Assembly: GCF_013337115.1 (NCBI RefSeq) | Contig: NZ_SGWE01000004.1 | Coordinates: 2,108,501-2,172,500, forward strand | Origin: Deinococcus sp. JMULE3 | GTDB lineage: Bacteria > Deinococcota > Deinococci > Deinococcales > Deinococcaceae | Reading direction: 5' to 3' | DNA length: 64,000 nt | In this document: piece by piece, positions 17,074 through 31,752 of the stretch | Layout: the number at the start of each line of letters is the position of its first letter | Numbering within the stretch: position 1 is the stretch's first letter | Notes under the pieces: generated by a model | What the model saw: only the letters and a program-made list of their open reading frames with translations | What the model was told of the DNA's origin: nothing | Database searches by the model: none | Made by a program: the position numbers and the translations under genes

Positions 17074-17112
17074 GCAAAACAGGACCGGCCGCCCAGAAGC
17101 GGGCCGCCGGTC
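17074..17112 (-). terminator. terminator after the lipoprotein gene
   Basis: On the reverse strand, a GC-rich stem (17083-17094 with 17100-17112, 5-nt loop) is followed by CTGTTTTGC. It ends the transcript of the lipoprotein gene before the antiporter. Confidence 0.65.
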
Positions 17113-17136
17113 AGGAATGTGAAGCTTAAATGAAGA

Positions 17137-18471
17137 TCAGAGGTCCTTCGCCAGCCAGCGCACGATGTTCTTGCCCATCGCCGCGTTGCTGAGGTTCGGC
17201 CAGTTGTTGTACGTGCCGGTGCTGCCATCCGAGTACGTGTTGTCCCCGAAGGTGCTGCTGTCGCCCCACATCGCCACGCGGCCCGACCCGACGCTGTTGA
17301 CCGCGAGGTACGTCTTGCCGCCCGTGCCCATCAGCGCCGTGCCCGAGAGGACGTCCACGCTGGTGCCCACGTACACCCCGGCGCTGCTCACGCCGTTCAG
17401 GATCGGGTGGGTGGTCAGGGGCGTGGCCGTGAGGACCGGGTCGCTGAAGCTGGAGTTGAACGACGCGTTCAGCCCGAAGATCACGTCGCTGTTCAGGCTC
17501 GCCTGCAGGCTCGTGCTGACGCTGGCGGGCGTGCTGCCGTCCCAGCCGTCGAACACTTCCGGGCTGTCCCAGCCGCTGTTGTTGCGGTCACTGACGCGGT
17601 GATCGGTGATCATGAACACCCCACCGCCGTTCTGCACGAACGACTGGATCGCGGCGCGCTCGGCGTCACTGAAGGGGTTCTGCGGCTCGGGAATGACCAG
17701 CACCGACGCGCCCGACAGGCTGGTCGAGGTGATGCTCGTGCCGGTCACGCTGCTCACCGTGTACCCCAGGCCGCGCAGGGCATTGGCGTAATCGCTGTAC
17801 GCCCCGTCGATGCGCCAGTCGGCATTCCCGGCGTCCTCGGCCTTCGTCAGGTCGAACAGCACCTTCTTCGTCGTGCCGCCACCGCCGCCGGTCCCGCCCC
17901 CGTTCGACGCGCCGGGCGTGCTGACCTGCACCTTGAAGTCCACGCTGTTCGCGTTCGTGTCCGACCCGTCCGGCACGCGCGCCAGGGCGCTGCCCGCGCC
18001 GGTCGTGGCGGCCGCGGTGCCCTCACCCTTGTTGCTGGTCGGCGTGCCGTACGCCACCGCGTCGATGATCGTGGTGCTCTTCAGCAGACGCAGGCTGCCC
18101 GCGCCGTTGTTCAGGTCCGCGCCCGCATTCACCAGATTCCGGCTCGCCACGGTCGTGTCCTGCGCCACCACGAAGTACCCGCTCGCCGGGATCGTCCCGG
18201 ACAGGGTGATCGTCCGGTACTGCGTGCCCGCCGTGTCGAATGCCGCCAGCGTGTACCCGCTCAGGGACTTGCCCGCCGGGCCCTTCAGTTCGATGAACGT
18301 CCCCACGTCCGTGCTGGGCGAGTCGTAGTACAGCTCGTTGATGACCGGCTCACCCGCCGCCGCCAGGGCAGACAGGGACGGAGCAGCAGCAGGCATGCGA
18401 CCACAGGAGGACAACGCAAGGGAAACGGAGGCCAGCAGCACGAAGCCGCGCCGGACAGTTGAATTGGACAT
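17137..18471 (-). CDS. secreted lipoprotein with lamin-tail-like domain
   Basis: 444 residues. N-terminal lipoprotein signal: basic start, hydrophobic stretch and lipobox LALSSC near 18-23. Residues ~42-190 (VINELYYDSPSTDVGTFIEL, GYTLAAFD) match a lamin-tail domain, a beta-sandwich often on surface or nuclease proteins. After a Gly/Thr linker (~195-207), residues ~210-440 form an alpha/beta domain (VLVIPEPQNPFSDAERAAIQ, NGGGVFMITDHR, GRVAMWGDSSTF) like the GATase-type DUF4350 or GldG-like fold without visible catalytic triad. Likely anchored outside the cell; function unknown. Confidence 0.75.
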   Translation of the reverse strand: MSNSTVRRGFVLLASVSLALSSCGRMPAAAPSLSALAAAGEPVINELYYDSPSTDVGTFIELKGPAGKSLSGYTLAAFDTAGTQYRTITLSGTIPASGYFVVAQDTTVASRNLVNAGADLNNGAGSLRLLKSTTIIDAVAYGTPTSNKGEGTAAATTGAGSALARVPDGSDTNANSVDFKVQVSTPGASNGGGTGGGGGTTKKVLFDLTKAEDAGNADWRIDGAYSDYANALRGLGYTVSSVTGTSITSTSLSGASVLVIPEPQNPFSDAERAAIQSFVQNGGGVFMITDHRVSDRNNSGWDSPEVFDGWDGSTPASVSTSLQASLNSDVIFGLNASFNSSFSDPVLTATPLTTHPILNGVSSAGVYVGTSVDVLSGTALMGTGGKTYLAVNSVGSGRVAMWGDSSTFGDNTYSDGSTGTYNNWPNLSNAAMGKNIVRWLAKDL

Positions 18472-18587
18472 CGAGATACCATTCTTCGCTCAGATGTCAA
18501 GCAGATGTCAACACCACCGGGTCACCTCCCCCCCACAGCCAACCCAGTCCAAACTCATCACCCCACGAACCTGCTACCCTGAACCCC

Positions 18588-18629
18588 ATGACGCCCCGGA
18601 CCGGTACACCTTCGCCGTTTACCCACACC

Positions 18630-18647
<18 letters not shown>
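18588..18647 (+). CDS. probable leader peptide controlling pheS
   Basis: 19 codons, MTPRTGTPSPFTHTGVTLA. TACCCT lies 7 nt before the ATG, so the leader mRNA would begin at its start codon. Codon 11 (18618-18620) is TTT, a phenylalanine codon rarely used in this GC-rich genome. Its last codons form the 5' arm of a possible antiterminator (see the attenuator entry). This is a pheST leader arrangement by analogy with enterobacterial pheM; here it has only one Phe codon, so the assignment is inference. Confidence 0.55.
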
Positions 18648-20152
<1,505 letters not shown>

Positions 20153-20164
20153 ACTGCCCGCTTT

Positions 20165-20213
20165 TCCTCTCCCCCTTCAGGGGGGAGATGTCCCGGAGGG
20201 ACAGAGGGGGTGA
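20165..20213. repeat. left copy of direct repeat flanking the DUF559 gene
   Basis: About 50 bp, CCTCTCCCCCTTCAGGGGGG then AGATGTCCC..GGGACAGAGGGGG, self-complementary in two places. A near-identical copy in the same orientation lies at 20691-20742 on the other side of the DUF559 gene. A related inverted segment (CCTCCCCCCTCAAGGGGGAG) lies at ~20291-20310. Confidence 0.75.
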
Positions 20214-20313
20214 GCCGAGCCGTCACCCAGGCGCGGTAAATCGTCCACGGTCTCGTCGTGATGCCGGTTCGGTTCACCCCCTCCCCAGCCCTCCCCCCTC
20301 AAGGGGGAGGGGG

Positions 20314-20670
20314 CTAAAGGTCCTTTCTGGCTTCCAGGACTTGTTGGATTCGTTCGAGGACACCGGGGAGGTTGCTGCGTATTTCGTTGTTCCAGAACCG
20401 CAGGGTCTGGAAGCCGTGGTCGAGCATGTCGGCGTCTCGTTCCCGGTCCGTATCGCTGTTCAGGTGTTGGCTGCCGTCGAGTTCGATGACGAGGGTGCGT
20501 TCGTAGCAGACGAAGTCCGCGACGTACCGTCCCATGGGTTCCTGTCTGCGGAACGTCACGCCGAGTTGTCTGCGGCGCAGGTGCTGCCACAACAGGATTT
20601 CTTCGGGGGTCATGCGTCTGCGCAGCATGCGGGCTACGTCGGTGGATGGACTGTGTCGTTTGGGCGGCAC
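20314..20670 (-). CDS. DUF559 family endonuclease-like protein
   Basis: 118 residues of the DUF559 family, a PD-(D/E)xK-like fold related to very-short-patch repair nucleases. Seen: RMTPEEILLWQHLRRRQL (~19-36), FRRQEPMGRYVADFVC with the Asp (~40-55), and LVIELDGSQH (~60-69) with the E-x-D core; then RDADMLDHGFQTLRFWNNEI. It is on the opposite strand within the pheS-pheT region and is bracketed by ~50-bp direct repeats, so it looks like a small inserted cassette. Cellular role unknown. Confidence 0.85.
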   Translation of the reverse strand: MPPKRHSPSTDVARMLRRRMTPEEILLWQHLRRRQLGVTFRRQEPMGRYVADFVCYERTLVIELDGSQHLNSDTDRERDADMLDHGFQTLRFWNNEIRSNLPGVLERIQQVLEARKDL

Positions 20671-20690
20671 GTCTCAGCGTAAATGTTTAC

Positions 20691-20742
20691 CCCTCTCCCC
20701 TTCAGGGGGGAGATGTCGCCGGAGGCGACAGAGGGGGAGGAG
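20691..20742. repeat. right copy of direct repeat; carries the pheT ribosome-binding site
   Basis: CCCTCTCCCCTTCAGGGGGG then AGATGTCGCC..GGCGACAGAGGGGG, matching 20165-20213. It continues into GGAGGAGAGG, 6 nt before the pheT ATG, so the pheT Shine-Dalgarno comes from or abuts the repeat. Confidence 0.75.
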
Positions 20743-20751
20743 AGGTACTCA

Positions 20752-23208
<2,457 letters not shown>

Positions 23209-23272
23209 CGTTCACTCCCTCTCCCCTCGTGGGAGAGGGTCGGGGTGAGGGGGCGTGTGATCCACTCGACCT

Positions 23273-23314
23273 GATCAGGGAGGCCAGGGCCATGCGCTCT
23301 GGCCTCCTCTGATC
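23273..23314. terminator. bidirectional terminator between pheT and the double Nudix gene
   Basis: Nearly perfect 15-bp stem (GATCAGGGAGGCCAG with CTGGCCTCCTCTGATC) between convergent genes. A second short palindrome (CCTCTCCC..GGGAGAGG) lies at about 23219-23238. Confidence 0.7.
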
Positions 23315-24302
23315 ACTGGTCGGGGGCGTCCCCGTGCGTGCGCCACCAGCGGAGGTTGGCGCGGATCAGTTCGCCGCTCAGTTCGTTTTCGGGGGGGAGG
23401 TCGTCGGGGCTGAACCAGCCGACCTCCAGCACCTCGCCGGGCTGGGGGGTGAGGGTGCCGGTGATGCCGTGGGCGCGGTACAGGACCGACACGAAGTCCA
23501 CGACGTGTCCGTTCGGGTACGTGAAGCGGTACTCGGGTCCGGCGAACAGGTGCAGCGGGTCCAGGTGGGCGGCGTGCAGGCCGGTTTCCTCGAACAGTTC
23601 CCGAGCGGCAGTCTGGGCGAAGGTCTCGCCGGGTTCCAGGCTGCCGCCGGGGAGCGTCCACAGGCGGGTGTGCCCGTGCCGCAGCAGCAGGAGGCGGCCC
23701 TGGTCGTCGGTGACGAGGACGTTCGAGCCGGGCGCGAACCAGGGGCGCGGGCCGATCACGCGCCGCAAGTCCATCAGGAAATTGCCGACCGGTGGCGCGG
23801 GAGGCGTGGGGGCCAGCGGCAGGGGTGGGAGGCCCGCGCGGGCGCGCAGGACGTTCAGGCTGGCGCGGTTGGCGTTGTTGCTCAGGGCGGGCAGGGCGTC
23901 CAGCGGGAACCAGCGCAGCTCCAGCGTCTCGCCGCTGTCGTCCGGCGCGGCCCCTGCCAGCGCGGCGGCGGGGAGCGTGCCGTGGGCGCGCATCCCGATG
24001 ATGTAGATCTCGTGCCCGTTCGGGTAGCGGTGGAACAGCTCCGGGCCGTCCTGAAGCCCCTCGGGCAGTGGCAGCAGCGTCAGGTTCGGGCAGTCCAGGC
24101 CGGTCTCCTCCAGCAGTTCGCGGCGGGCGCCGGTCAGGAAGTCCTCGCCGGGTTCCAGCGCGCCGCCCGGTTCGCCCCACAGGCCGTCGTCGCCGCGGCG
24201 TTGCATCAGCACCCGGCCGTGCTCGTCCTGGAGCAGGACTCCGGCGGACGCGGCCATCAGGGGGCGGTTGCCCCATACCTCACGCAGTTGCATCAGGGTC
24301 AT
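23313..24302 (-). CDS. tandem double Nudix hydrolase
   Basis: 329 residues made of two Nudix domains in a row. Domain 1 box: GGALEPGEDFLTGARRELLEETGL pattern at ~47-70. Domain 2 box: GGSLEPGETFAQTAARELFEETGL pattern at ~219-242. Both have intact catalytic Glu residues (RELLEETG and RELFEETG). Each domain then has an almost identical YPNGH motif (HRYPNGHEIYIIGM; FTYPNGHVVDFVS), so this is an internal duplication of one ADP-ribose-pyrophosphatase-like ancestor. Pro-rich linker ~155-170. Substrates unknown. Convergent with pheT, divergent from the glycosyltransferase; start at 24302 or 24293. Confidence 0.88.
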   Translation of the reverse strand: MTLMQLREVWGNRPLMAASAGVLLQDEHGRVLMQRRGDDGLWGEPGGALEPGEDFLTGARRELLEETGLDCPNLTLLPLPEGLQDGPELFHRYPNGHEIYIIGMRAHGTLPAAALAGAAPDDSGETLELRWFPLDALPALSNNANRASLNVLRARAGLPPLPLAPTPPAPPVGNFLMDLRRVIGPRPWFAPGSNVLVTDDQGRLLLLRHGHTRLWTLPGGSLEPGETFAQTAARELFEETGLHAAHLDPLHLFAGPEYRFTYPNGHVVDFVSVLYRAHGITGTLTPQPGEVLEVGWFSPDDLPPENELSGELIRANLRWWRTHGDAPDQ

Positions 24303-24328
24303 CGGGCCTTACGGTACCCTGGCCCGTG

Positions 24329-25423
24329 ATGAGGACCGATGCTGCGCCGCTGCGCGTGCTGTTCGTGACCGACGCGCCCGCCGTGGGCGGCAGCGAGGTC
24401 TACATGCGCGAGATCATTCCCCCCATGCGCGCCCACGGGGTGCACGCCGAGGTCGCCATGCCGGACGTGCCGGGCACCGCCGACTTCCGCGCGCAGCTGC
24501 AGGAACGCGGCATTCCCGTGCATGCCTACCGCACCCTGGACGAGGTCGCCCGTGTGGAGCGTGCGGGTCGGGGCTTCGACCTGACGATCCTGAGCAGCTG
24601 GAATCCGCGCGGGTACCGCAAGTACTACCGCGCGCTGCGCGGGCCGTTCGTGTCGCTGGTGCACGATCAGCTGATGCTGCACATTCCGGGCCTGCCGCAG
24701 GGCGTGTACCGCGCGTGCTACGAGTGGTTGCAGGCGGGGGACATCCGCGGCGCGCAGCATGTCGTCACGGTGTCCGAGTGGGGCGCCGAGTACCTGCGCC
24801 GCCACCACCGCATGACGCAGGTGCACGCGGTGCCGAACGGCGTGGATACCGTGAAGTTCCGCCCCGGCGACCCGCAGGAACGCGCCGCGCTGCGGGAGCG
24901 CCTGGGATTCACAGGGTTCACCGTGCTGAACCCGGCCCGCATGAGCATCGAGAAGAACCACCCGGCAGTCATCGCCACGGCGTGGCAGGCGCCGGAACTG
25001 CACTTCGTGCTGGTGGGCACCGGGTACCTGGAACCCGCCCTGAAACGCACGGCGCCGCGCAACGTGACGTTCCTGGGTAAACGGCACGACATGCCGGACC
25101 TGTACCGCGCGGCGGACGTGGTGCTGCAACCCACCATCGCGGAGAACCAGTCCCTGGCGACCCTGGAGGCCCTGGCGAGCGGCACGCCGGTCGTCACGAA
25201 CGACATTCCCGCGCAGCGCGAACTGATCCGCATGGGCCAGGAGGGGCTGCTCGTGCGTGGCGGCGCGCCCGGCTACGCGGCGGCCCTGCGGGCGCTGGCG
25301 GCCCACCCGGACGCCCTGCGCCGCATGGGGATTGCGGCGCGCCAGAGCGTGCTGGACGGGCACACGCTGGACGGGAACGCCCGGCACCTCGCCACGCTGC
25401 TGACCCAGTTGGCCGGGCGCTGA
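24329..25423 (+). CDS. family 4-type glycosyltransferase
   Basis: 364 residues, GT-B fold. N-terminal VLFVTDAPAVGGSEVYMREI (~10-29) with the GG loop; VVTVSEWGAEYLRRHH and VPNGVDTVKFRPGDP (~165-180) lead into the donor-binding domain, with NPARMSIEKNHPAVI, FLGKRHDMPDLYRAADVVLQPTIAENQSLATLEALASGTPVV (~250-300) carrying the E-x7-E motif. Transfers a sugar from a nucleotide donor to an unknown acceptor. TACCCT 8 nt before ATG marks a leaderless start; a GTG one codon earlier also fits. No sugar-pathway genes adjoin it. Confidence 0.88.
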   Translation: MRTDAAPLRVLFVTDAPAVGGSEVYMREIIPPMRAHGVHAEVAMPDVPGTADFRAQLQERGIPVHAYRTLDEVARVERAGRGFDLTILSSWNPRGYRKYYRALRGPFVSLVHDQLMLHIPGLPQGVYRACYEWLQAGDIRGAQHVVTVSEWGAEYLRRHHRMTQVHAVPNGVDTVKFRPGDPQERAALRERLGFTGFTVLNPARMSIEKNHPAVIATAWQAPELHFVLVGTGYLEPALKRTAPRNVTFLGKRHDMPDLYRAADVVLQPTIAENQSLATLEALASGTPVVTNDIPAQRELIRMGQEGLLVRGGAPGYAAALRALAAHPDALRRMGIAARQSVLDGHTLDGNARHLATLLTQLAGR

Positions 25424-25599
25424 CCGGCCGGGCGGGCGCTGGCCCCCGGCGGGTGAACCTGTGCCCGCTCACACCTGACCCTGGGCGCGGCTGTTATGCT
25501 GCTGTGCTTGAGGCGAGGCCCCCACGGGTGGCCCGCGCGTGCAGGTGCAGTGATGCAGGTGAGGGGCCGCCACAGCGTCCCGAAAAGGGGTGAAGTGAC

Positions 25600-27114
<1,515 letters not shown>

Positions 27115-27133
27115 GGCCACCACCCGCTGCGCC

Positions 27134-27171
27134 GACCGGCCCGCGCCCCTGAAGAGGGTGACGGGCCGGTC
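27134..27171 (+). terminator. hairpin after the DUF512 gene
   Basis: 10-bp perfect stem (27134-27143 with 27162-27171, arm GACCGGCCCG), 18-nt loop, no clear T-tract. Confidence 0.5.
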
Positions 27172-27264
27172 CTGCGTCCGGGGCGGCGCGTGGTCTGCCC
27201 CTCCACCCGGCGGGGGAGGGGGGTATGCCCCCACCGCCCCGGATGGTGTGGGCGGATACGGAAT

Positions 27265-27293
27265 TTGACGTGCTGCTAGCAAGTTCTTGATAT
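27265..27293 (+). promoter_or_regulatory. candidate mscL promoter
   Basis: TTGACG (27265-27270), 17-bp spacer, TGATAT (27288-27293), in an AT-rich 90-bp stretch that stands out from the local GC. Just downstream TTCCA-CAAA-TGGAA (27308-27321) is a small palindrome that could be an operator. Confidence 0.5.
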
Positions 27294-27388
27294 CCAGTCC
27301 CGTAAAAATTCCACAAATGGAAAATCTGTCTAGATGTATTCATGAGGGGAGGATTGCTGAACGCTGAACGACCTGACACACTCCGGCC

Positions 27389-27766
27389 ATGCTGAGTGGA
27401 TTCAGAGACTTCATCATGCGCGGCAACATCGTGGACCTCGCTATCGCCGTCGCGACGGGTGCAGCCTTCACCGCACTGGTGGGCGCCTTCTCGACAGCCT
27501 TCATCAACCCGCTGATCAAGCTGGCGACCGGCGGCGGCGCCATCGGCGGCAAGTTCGTGATCAACGGCGTGGAATTCGACTACGGCCTGTTCATCACGGC
27601 GCTCATCACCTTCCTGATCACCATGCTCGTCCTGTACGTCGTGGTCGTCACGCCCTACAACCGCTTCCGCGAGCGCCTGGCCAAACCCGCCGCACCGGTC
27701 GTCGTGGAACCCACCGCCCAGGAAAAACTGCTGGCCGAGATCCGCGACGAACTGCGCCGCCGCTGA
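27389..27766 (+). CDS. mscL: large-conductance mechanosensitive channel
   Basis: Pore in the inner membrane that opens under turgor to release solutes during osmotic downshock. 125 residues. FRDFIMRGNIVDLAIAVATGAAFTALVGAF (~5-34) holds the amphipathic helix and TM1 with the Gly/Ala-rich gate; periplasmic loop with GGKFVINGVEFDYG; TM2 ITALITFLITMLVLYVVVV (~69-87); C-terminal helix ending EKLLAEIRDELRRR. All MscL landmarks are present. No strong Shine-Dalgarno precedes ATG. Confidence 0.95.
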   Translation: MLSGFRDFIMRGNIVDLAIAVATGAAFTALVGAFSTAFINPLIKLATGGGAIGGKFVINGVEFDYGLFITALITFLITMLVLYVVVVTPYNRFRERLAKPAAPVVVEPTAQEKLLAEIRDELRRR

Positions 27767-27778
27767 AACCCACACTGC

Positions 27779-27831
27779 GGCAGGCAGGAGGTCCCCCGGT
27801 GCCCAACGGCTCGGGGGACCTCCTGTCTGCC
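27779..27831. terminator. bidirectional terminator between mscL and the serine hydrolase gene
   Basis: 20-bp stem with about one mismatch (27779-27798 with 27812-27831; core GGAGGTCCCCCG/CGGGGGACCTCC) between convergent genes. Confidence 0.75.
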
Positions 27832-27846
27832 GTGGGCGTCGCCGGG

Positions 27847-29316
27847 TTATTTCAGGAGATCCAGGGTCGCGCCGTACAGCCCGACGAACGCGTCCTCCTG
27901 CAGGGGGACCGGGGCGTTCCAGGTGGCACTCACGCAGTACGTGCGTCCGGTCAGGGTGGTGACCTGCGTGGTCAGGTTCAGCACGCCGGGCTCGCTGCCG
28001 CCCTTGTAACTGACGCTGCGGAAGCGGGCGGGGTCGGCCACGCCGGGGTTCAGTTGCGTCTCCTTCAGGGCCGCCACGTCGTTCATCAGGCGGCACAGTG
28101 TGGCGGGCGTGGCGAACCACTCCACGTCCCGCGCCAGGGGGCCGCCCGCGAAGTCGGCGGCGGCGGGCAGCGGCGCCACGCGGGCACGGTCCAGCACTGC
28201 GCGGCGCGCGGGCACGTTCAGGGTTGCGGCGCGGTACTCGGCGAGCAGCGCGGCGTTCGCGGGGTTCTTCAGCGCGAAGGCCTCGCGGGTGTTCAGGAAG
28301 GGCCGCTGGCCGAAGCGGGCCTCCACGCCCGCGCGGCCCACCACGCCCAGCAGCAGGTCGGTGGCGGTGTTGTCACTCTGCGCGATCATCCGCGCCGCCA
28401 GGTCCCGCAGCGTGTAGCGGCTGCTCGTGGGGGCGTCCTGCAGGGTCCCGCTGGGCAGGCTGCGGTCAGCGTCGGTCAGGGTCACCTCGTCCGTCCACTG
28501 CCGCTGACCGGCGTTGACCTGTGCTTGCAGTTCGGCCAGGATCGCCAGCTTGAACGTGGAGCCGACCGCCAGGGGCCGCGTGACGTTCAGCGCGGCGGCG
28601 GGCGTGGGCGCACCGACCTCCTGCACGAGCAGGCTGACCTGACCGGGCAGGGCCGCGAAGGCCGCGCGGGCCTCGTCCAGCGACGTGAAGACCGGCGGGG
28701 GCGGCGTGAGCAGCAGTCCCGTCACGCGGCCCTGGTCGTCCAGCGAGAACTGCGTGACGTTCAGCTGCCCCCGCTCGAAGATCAGGGCCGCCATCTGCGC
28801 GCCGATCTGCACGTCCTTCAGGGCGCCGAACTGCGCCGTGACGTCGTCCAGCAGGGCGCGCAGTTGCGCTTCCGGCACGGCCGCCAGGAAGTCCGGCGCG
28901 AACATCGAGACGTCCAGCGGGCCGCTGAAGATGCGGGTCAGCACCTCGCGCGGCGAGCCCTCCCCGGACGCCGTCGCCATGAGCGGCACGAAGCGCAGAC
29001 CCATGAAGCGCCCCTGGTCGTCCAGCGCCGCCAGCACGTTCAGTTCACCGCGTTCGAACACTGCCACGAGCAGGTCGCCGCGCGTCTCGGTCCGCACGAA
29101 CGCACCCAGCTGGGCGGTCAGGCCGTCCAGCGCCGCCTGGAGGCCGTCGGCGGGCAGGGCCGCCAGGAAGGACGGCGCCAGCCACCCGGACTGCACGGGG
29201 CCGCTGAACAGGCGCGTCACGGCGTCCGGCAGGCTGGACGGCATCTGGGTGGGTGTCTGGGCCTGCGCGGGCAGGGTGGCGGTCAGGCCGATCAGGGCAG
29301 CGGTGAGGGGGCGCAT
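27847..29316 (-). CDS. class A beta-lactamase-like serine hydrolase with duplicated N-terminal domain
   Basis: 489 residues with a signal peptide ([20 protein letters not shown]). Residues ~33-115 and ~123-205 are two copies of one domain ([20 protein letters not shown] and [37 protein letters not shown] and [18 protein letters not shown]), resembling N-terminal domains of LpqF-like proteins. The C-terminal serine hydrolase has S253-TF-K256, SDN 314-316 and KGG 438-440, the penicillin-recognising triad. It may be a beta-lactamase, a carboxypeptidase or another hydrolase. TAGTGC 5 nt before this ATG supports the start; GTG three codons earlier is possible. Confidence 0.8.
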   Translation of the reverse strand: MRPLTAALIGLTATLPAQAQTPTQMPSSLPDAVTRLFSGPVQSGWLAPSFLAALPADGLQAALDGLTAQLGAFVRTETRGDLLVAVFERGELNVLAALDDQGRFMGLRFVPLMATASGEGSPREVLTRIFSGPLDVSMFAPDFLAAVPEAQLRALLDDVTAQFGALKDVQIGAQMAALIFERGQLNVTQFSLDDQGRVTGLLLTPPPPVFTSLDEARAAFAALPGQVSLLVQEVGAPTPAAALNVTRPLAVGSTFKLAILAELQAQVNAGQRQWTDEVTLTDADRSLPSGTLQDAPTSSRYTLRDLAARMIAQSDNTATDLLLGVVGRAGVEARFGQRPFLNTREAFALKNPANAALLAEYRAATLNVPARRAVLDRARVAPLPAAADFAGGPLARDVEWFATPATLCRLMNDVAALKETQLNPGVADPARFRSVSYKGGSEPGVLNLTTQVTTLTGRTYCVSATWNAPVPLQEDAFVGLYGATLDLLK

Positions 29317-29378
29317 GTCAGGCACTACGCCAGTGGGCGGGTGCGGGTTCCGGGGGTGGCGACTCTATACTTCTGGGC

Positions 29379-29671
29379 ATGATTGACGCGGCCCAGATCG
29401 ACCACCTCGCGCAGCTCGCGCGGCTGCACCTGAATGCGGAGGAACGCGCGGCCATGCAGGCCGACCTGACCCGCGTGCTCGGCTACTTCGAGCAGCTCAG
29501 CGAGGTGGACACCGACGGCGTGCAGGAGATGCAGCGCCCCGTGAACCTCGTGAACGTCCTGCGCGACGACGTCGCCGGTGAGGTGTTCCCCGTGGCGACC
29601 GTCACCGCGCTGGCGCCCGAGAGCATGCCCGACGGCCACATCCGCGTGCCCCGCACCGTGGAGACCGACTG

Positions 29672-29672
<1 letters not shown>
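29379..29672 (+). CDS. gatC: aspartyl/glutamyl-tRNA amidotransferase subunit C
   Basis: Small subunit that stabilises GatAB, which converts Asp-tRNA-Asn and Glu-tRNA-Gln to the amidated forms. 97 residues. [42 protein letters not shown] is the family N-terminus, and LRDDVAGE and VPRTVE the C-terminus. TATACT 7 nt before ATG: leaderless. Its TGA overlaps the ATG of serS (TGATG), so the two are coupled; gatA and gatB are not in the window. Confidence 0.95.
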
Positions 29673-30949
<1,277 letters not shown>

Positions 30950-30962
30950 ACAAAGCAGGGGA

Positions 30963-30994
30963 GAGGGGGGCCGCGCTGACCTGCGGCCCCCCTC
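30963..30994 (+). terminator. terminator after serS
   Basis: 12-bp perfect stem GAGGGGGGCCGC/GCGGCCCCCCTC with an 8-nt loop, followed by TTCATGTT. Confidence 0.75.
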
Positions 30995-31021
30995 TTCATG
31001 TTGGGCCGCTACCCTGTCGGT

Positions 31022-31585
31022 ATGAACGCTGCCGGTCTGAACCTCCTGCGCGCCGCCCTGCTGCCGCTCCTCCTGACCGCCGCGCAGGCCGGGGGCGCGC
31101 CGGAACCCGCCTGGATCGGCCGCGCGGTGGACGTGCCCGCCACGCCGCTGTGCCGGGCGATGCGCTGCACCCTCCACACCGTCCGCGAGAACACGCCGGA
31201 CACCCTGGGCGGACAGGACGGCCAGCAGCGCACATACCGCACCGCGAGCGGCTGGCAGCTGGAGGTGGACGTCCGCCCCGGCGGCCAGGTCAGCGGCGCG
31301 CGCCTTCTACGCCCCGGCGCCCCGCGCGGCACGCGCCTGACCGACGCGCAGACCCGCGAGGCCGCCGCGTTCCTGACCGCCCTGACCGGACGGGGCTTCC
31401 GACCACAGGCCGTGCAGGACTGCCTCACCGCCGGGCTGGCCGCGCAGGACCGGGACTTCGACGCCTACGGCCCCAACGAGCCCCTGAGCCGCTGGAGCAC
31501 GCCCGCCGGGTGGCCGTTCCGGGCGCGCTGCGGCGTGGCGGGCGCAGGCCCGCTGGGCGTGTGGGCCGGGTGGATGCAGGGCTGA
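31022..31585 (+). CDS. predicted secreted protein of unknown function
   Basis: 187 residues with a probable signal peptide (LNLLRAALLPLLLTAAQAGG, cut near Ala22). Cys residues near 42, 47, 136 and 170 may form disulfides; no domain recognised. TACCCT 6 nt before ATG indicates a leaderless start. The TGA stop is the left flank of repeat copy D. Confidence 0.7.
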   Translation: MNAAGLNLLRAALLPLLLTAAQAGGAPEPAWIGRAVDVPATPLCRAMRCTLHTVRENTPDTLGGQDGQQRTYRTASGWQLEVDVRPGGQVSGARLLRPGAPRGTRLTDAQTREAAAFLTALTGRGFRPQAVQDCLTAGLAAQDRDFDAYGPNEPLSRWSTPAGWPFRARCGVAGAGPLGVWAGWMQG

Positions 31586-31717
31586 TCCGGATTCCGTCTG
31601 TTTCGTTGACAACCCGGAAGGACACCGGGTTGTCAACTCCACGTCCGGAACCCGCTTCTCTCCCGCTCGCTTCGTTCGGGTTGAACGTTGTTGCAACCCG
31701 TTCAACCGGAGTGCGTA
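31586..31717 (+). repeat. TGA-flanked palindromic repeat, copy D
   Basis: 132 bp between TGA at 31583-31585 (stop codon of the secreted protein) and TGA at 31718-31720. Hairpin 1: GACAACCCGG/CCGGGTTGTC with a 7-nt loop. Hairpin 2: GGTTGAACG/CGTTCAACC. Its right end reads GGAGTGCGTA then TGACC, giving GGAG-N5-ATG in frame with the DinB gene 35 bp further on. Confidence 0.9.
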
Positions 31718-31752
31718 TGACCGCGCCGGGCCGCGCGGCGTACACTGCCCGC

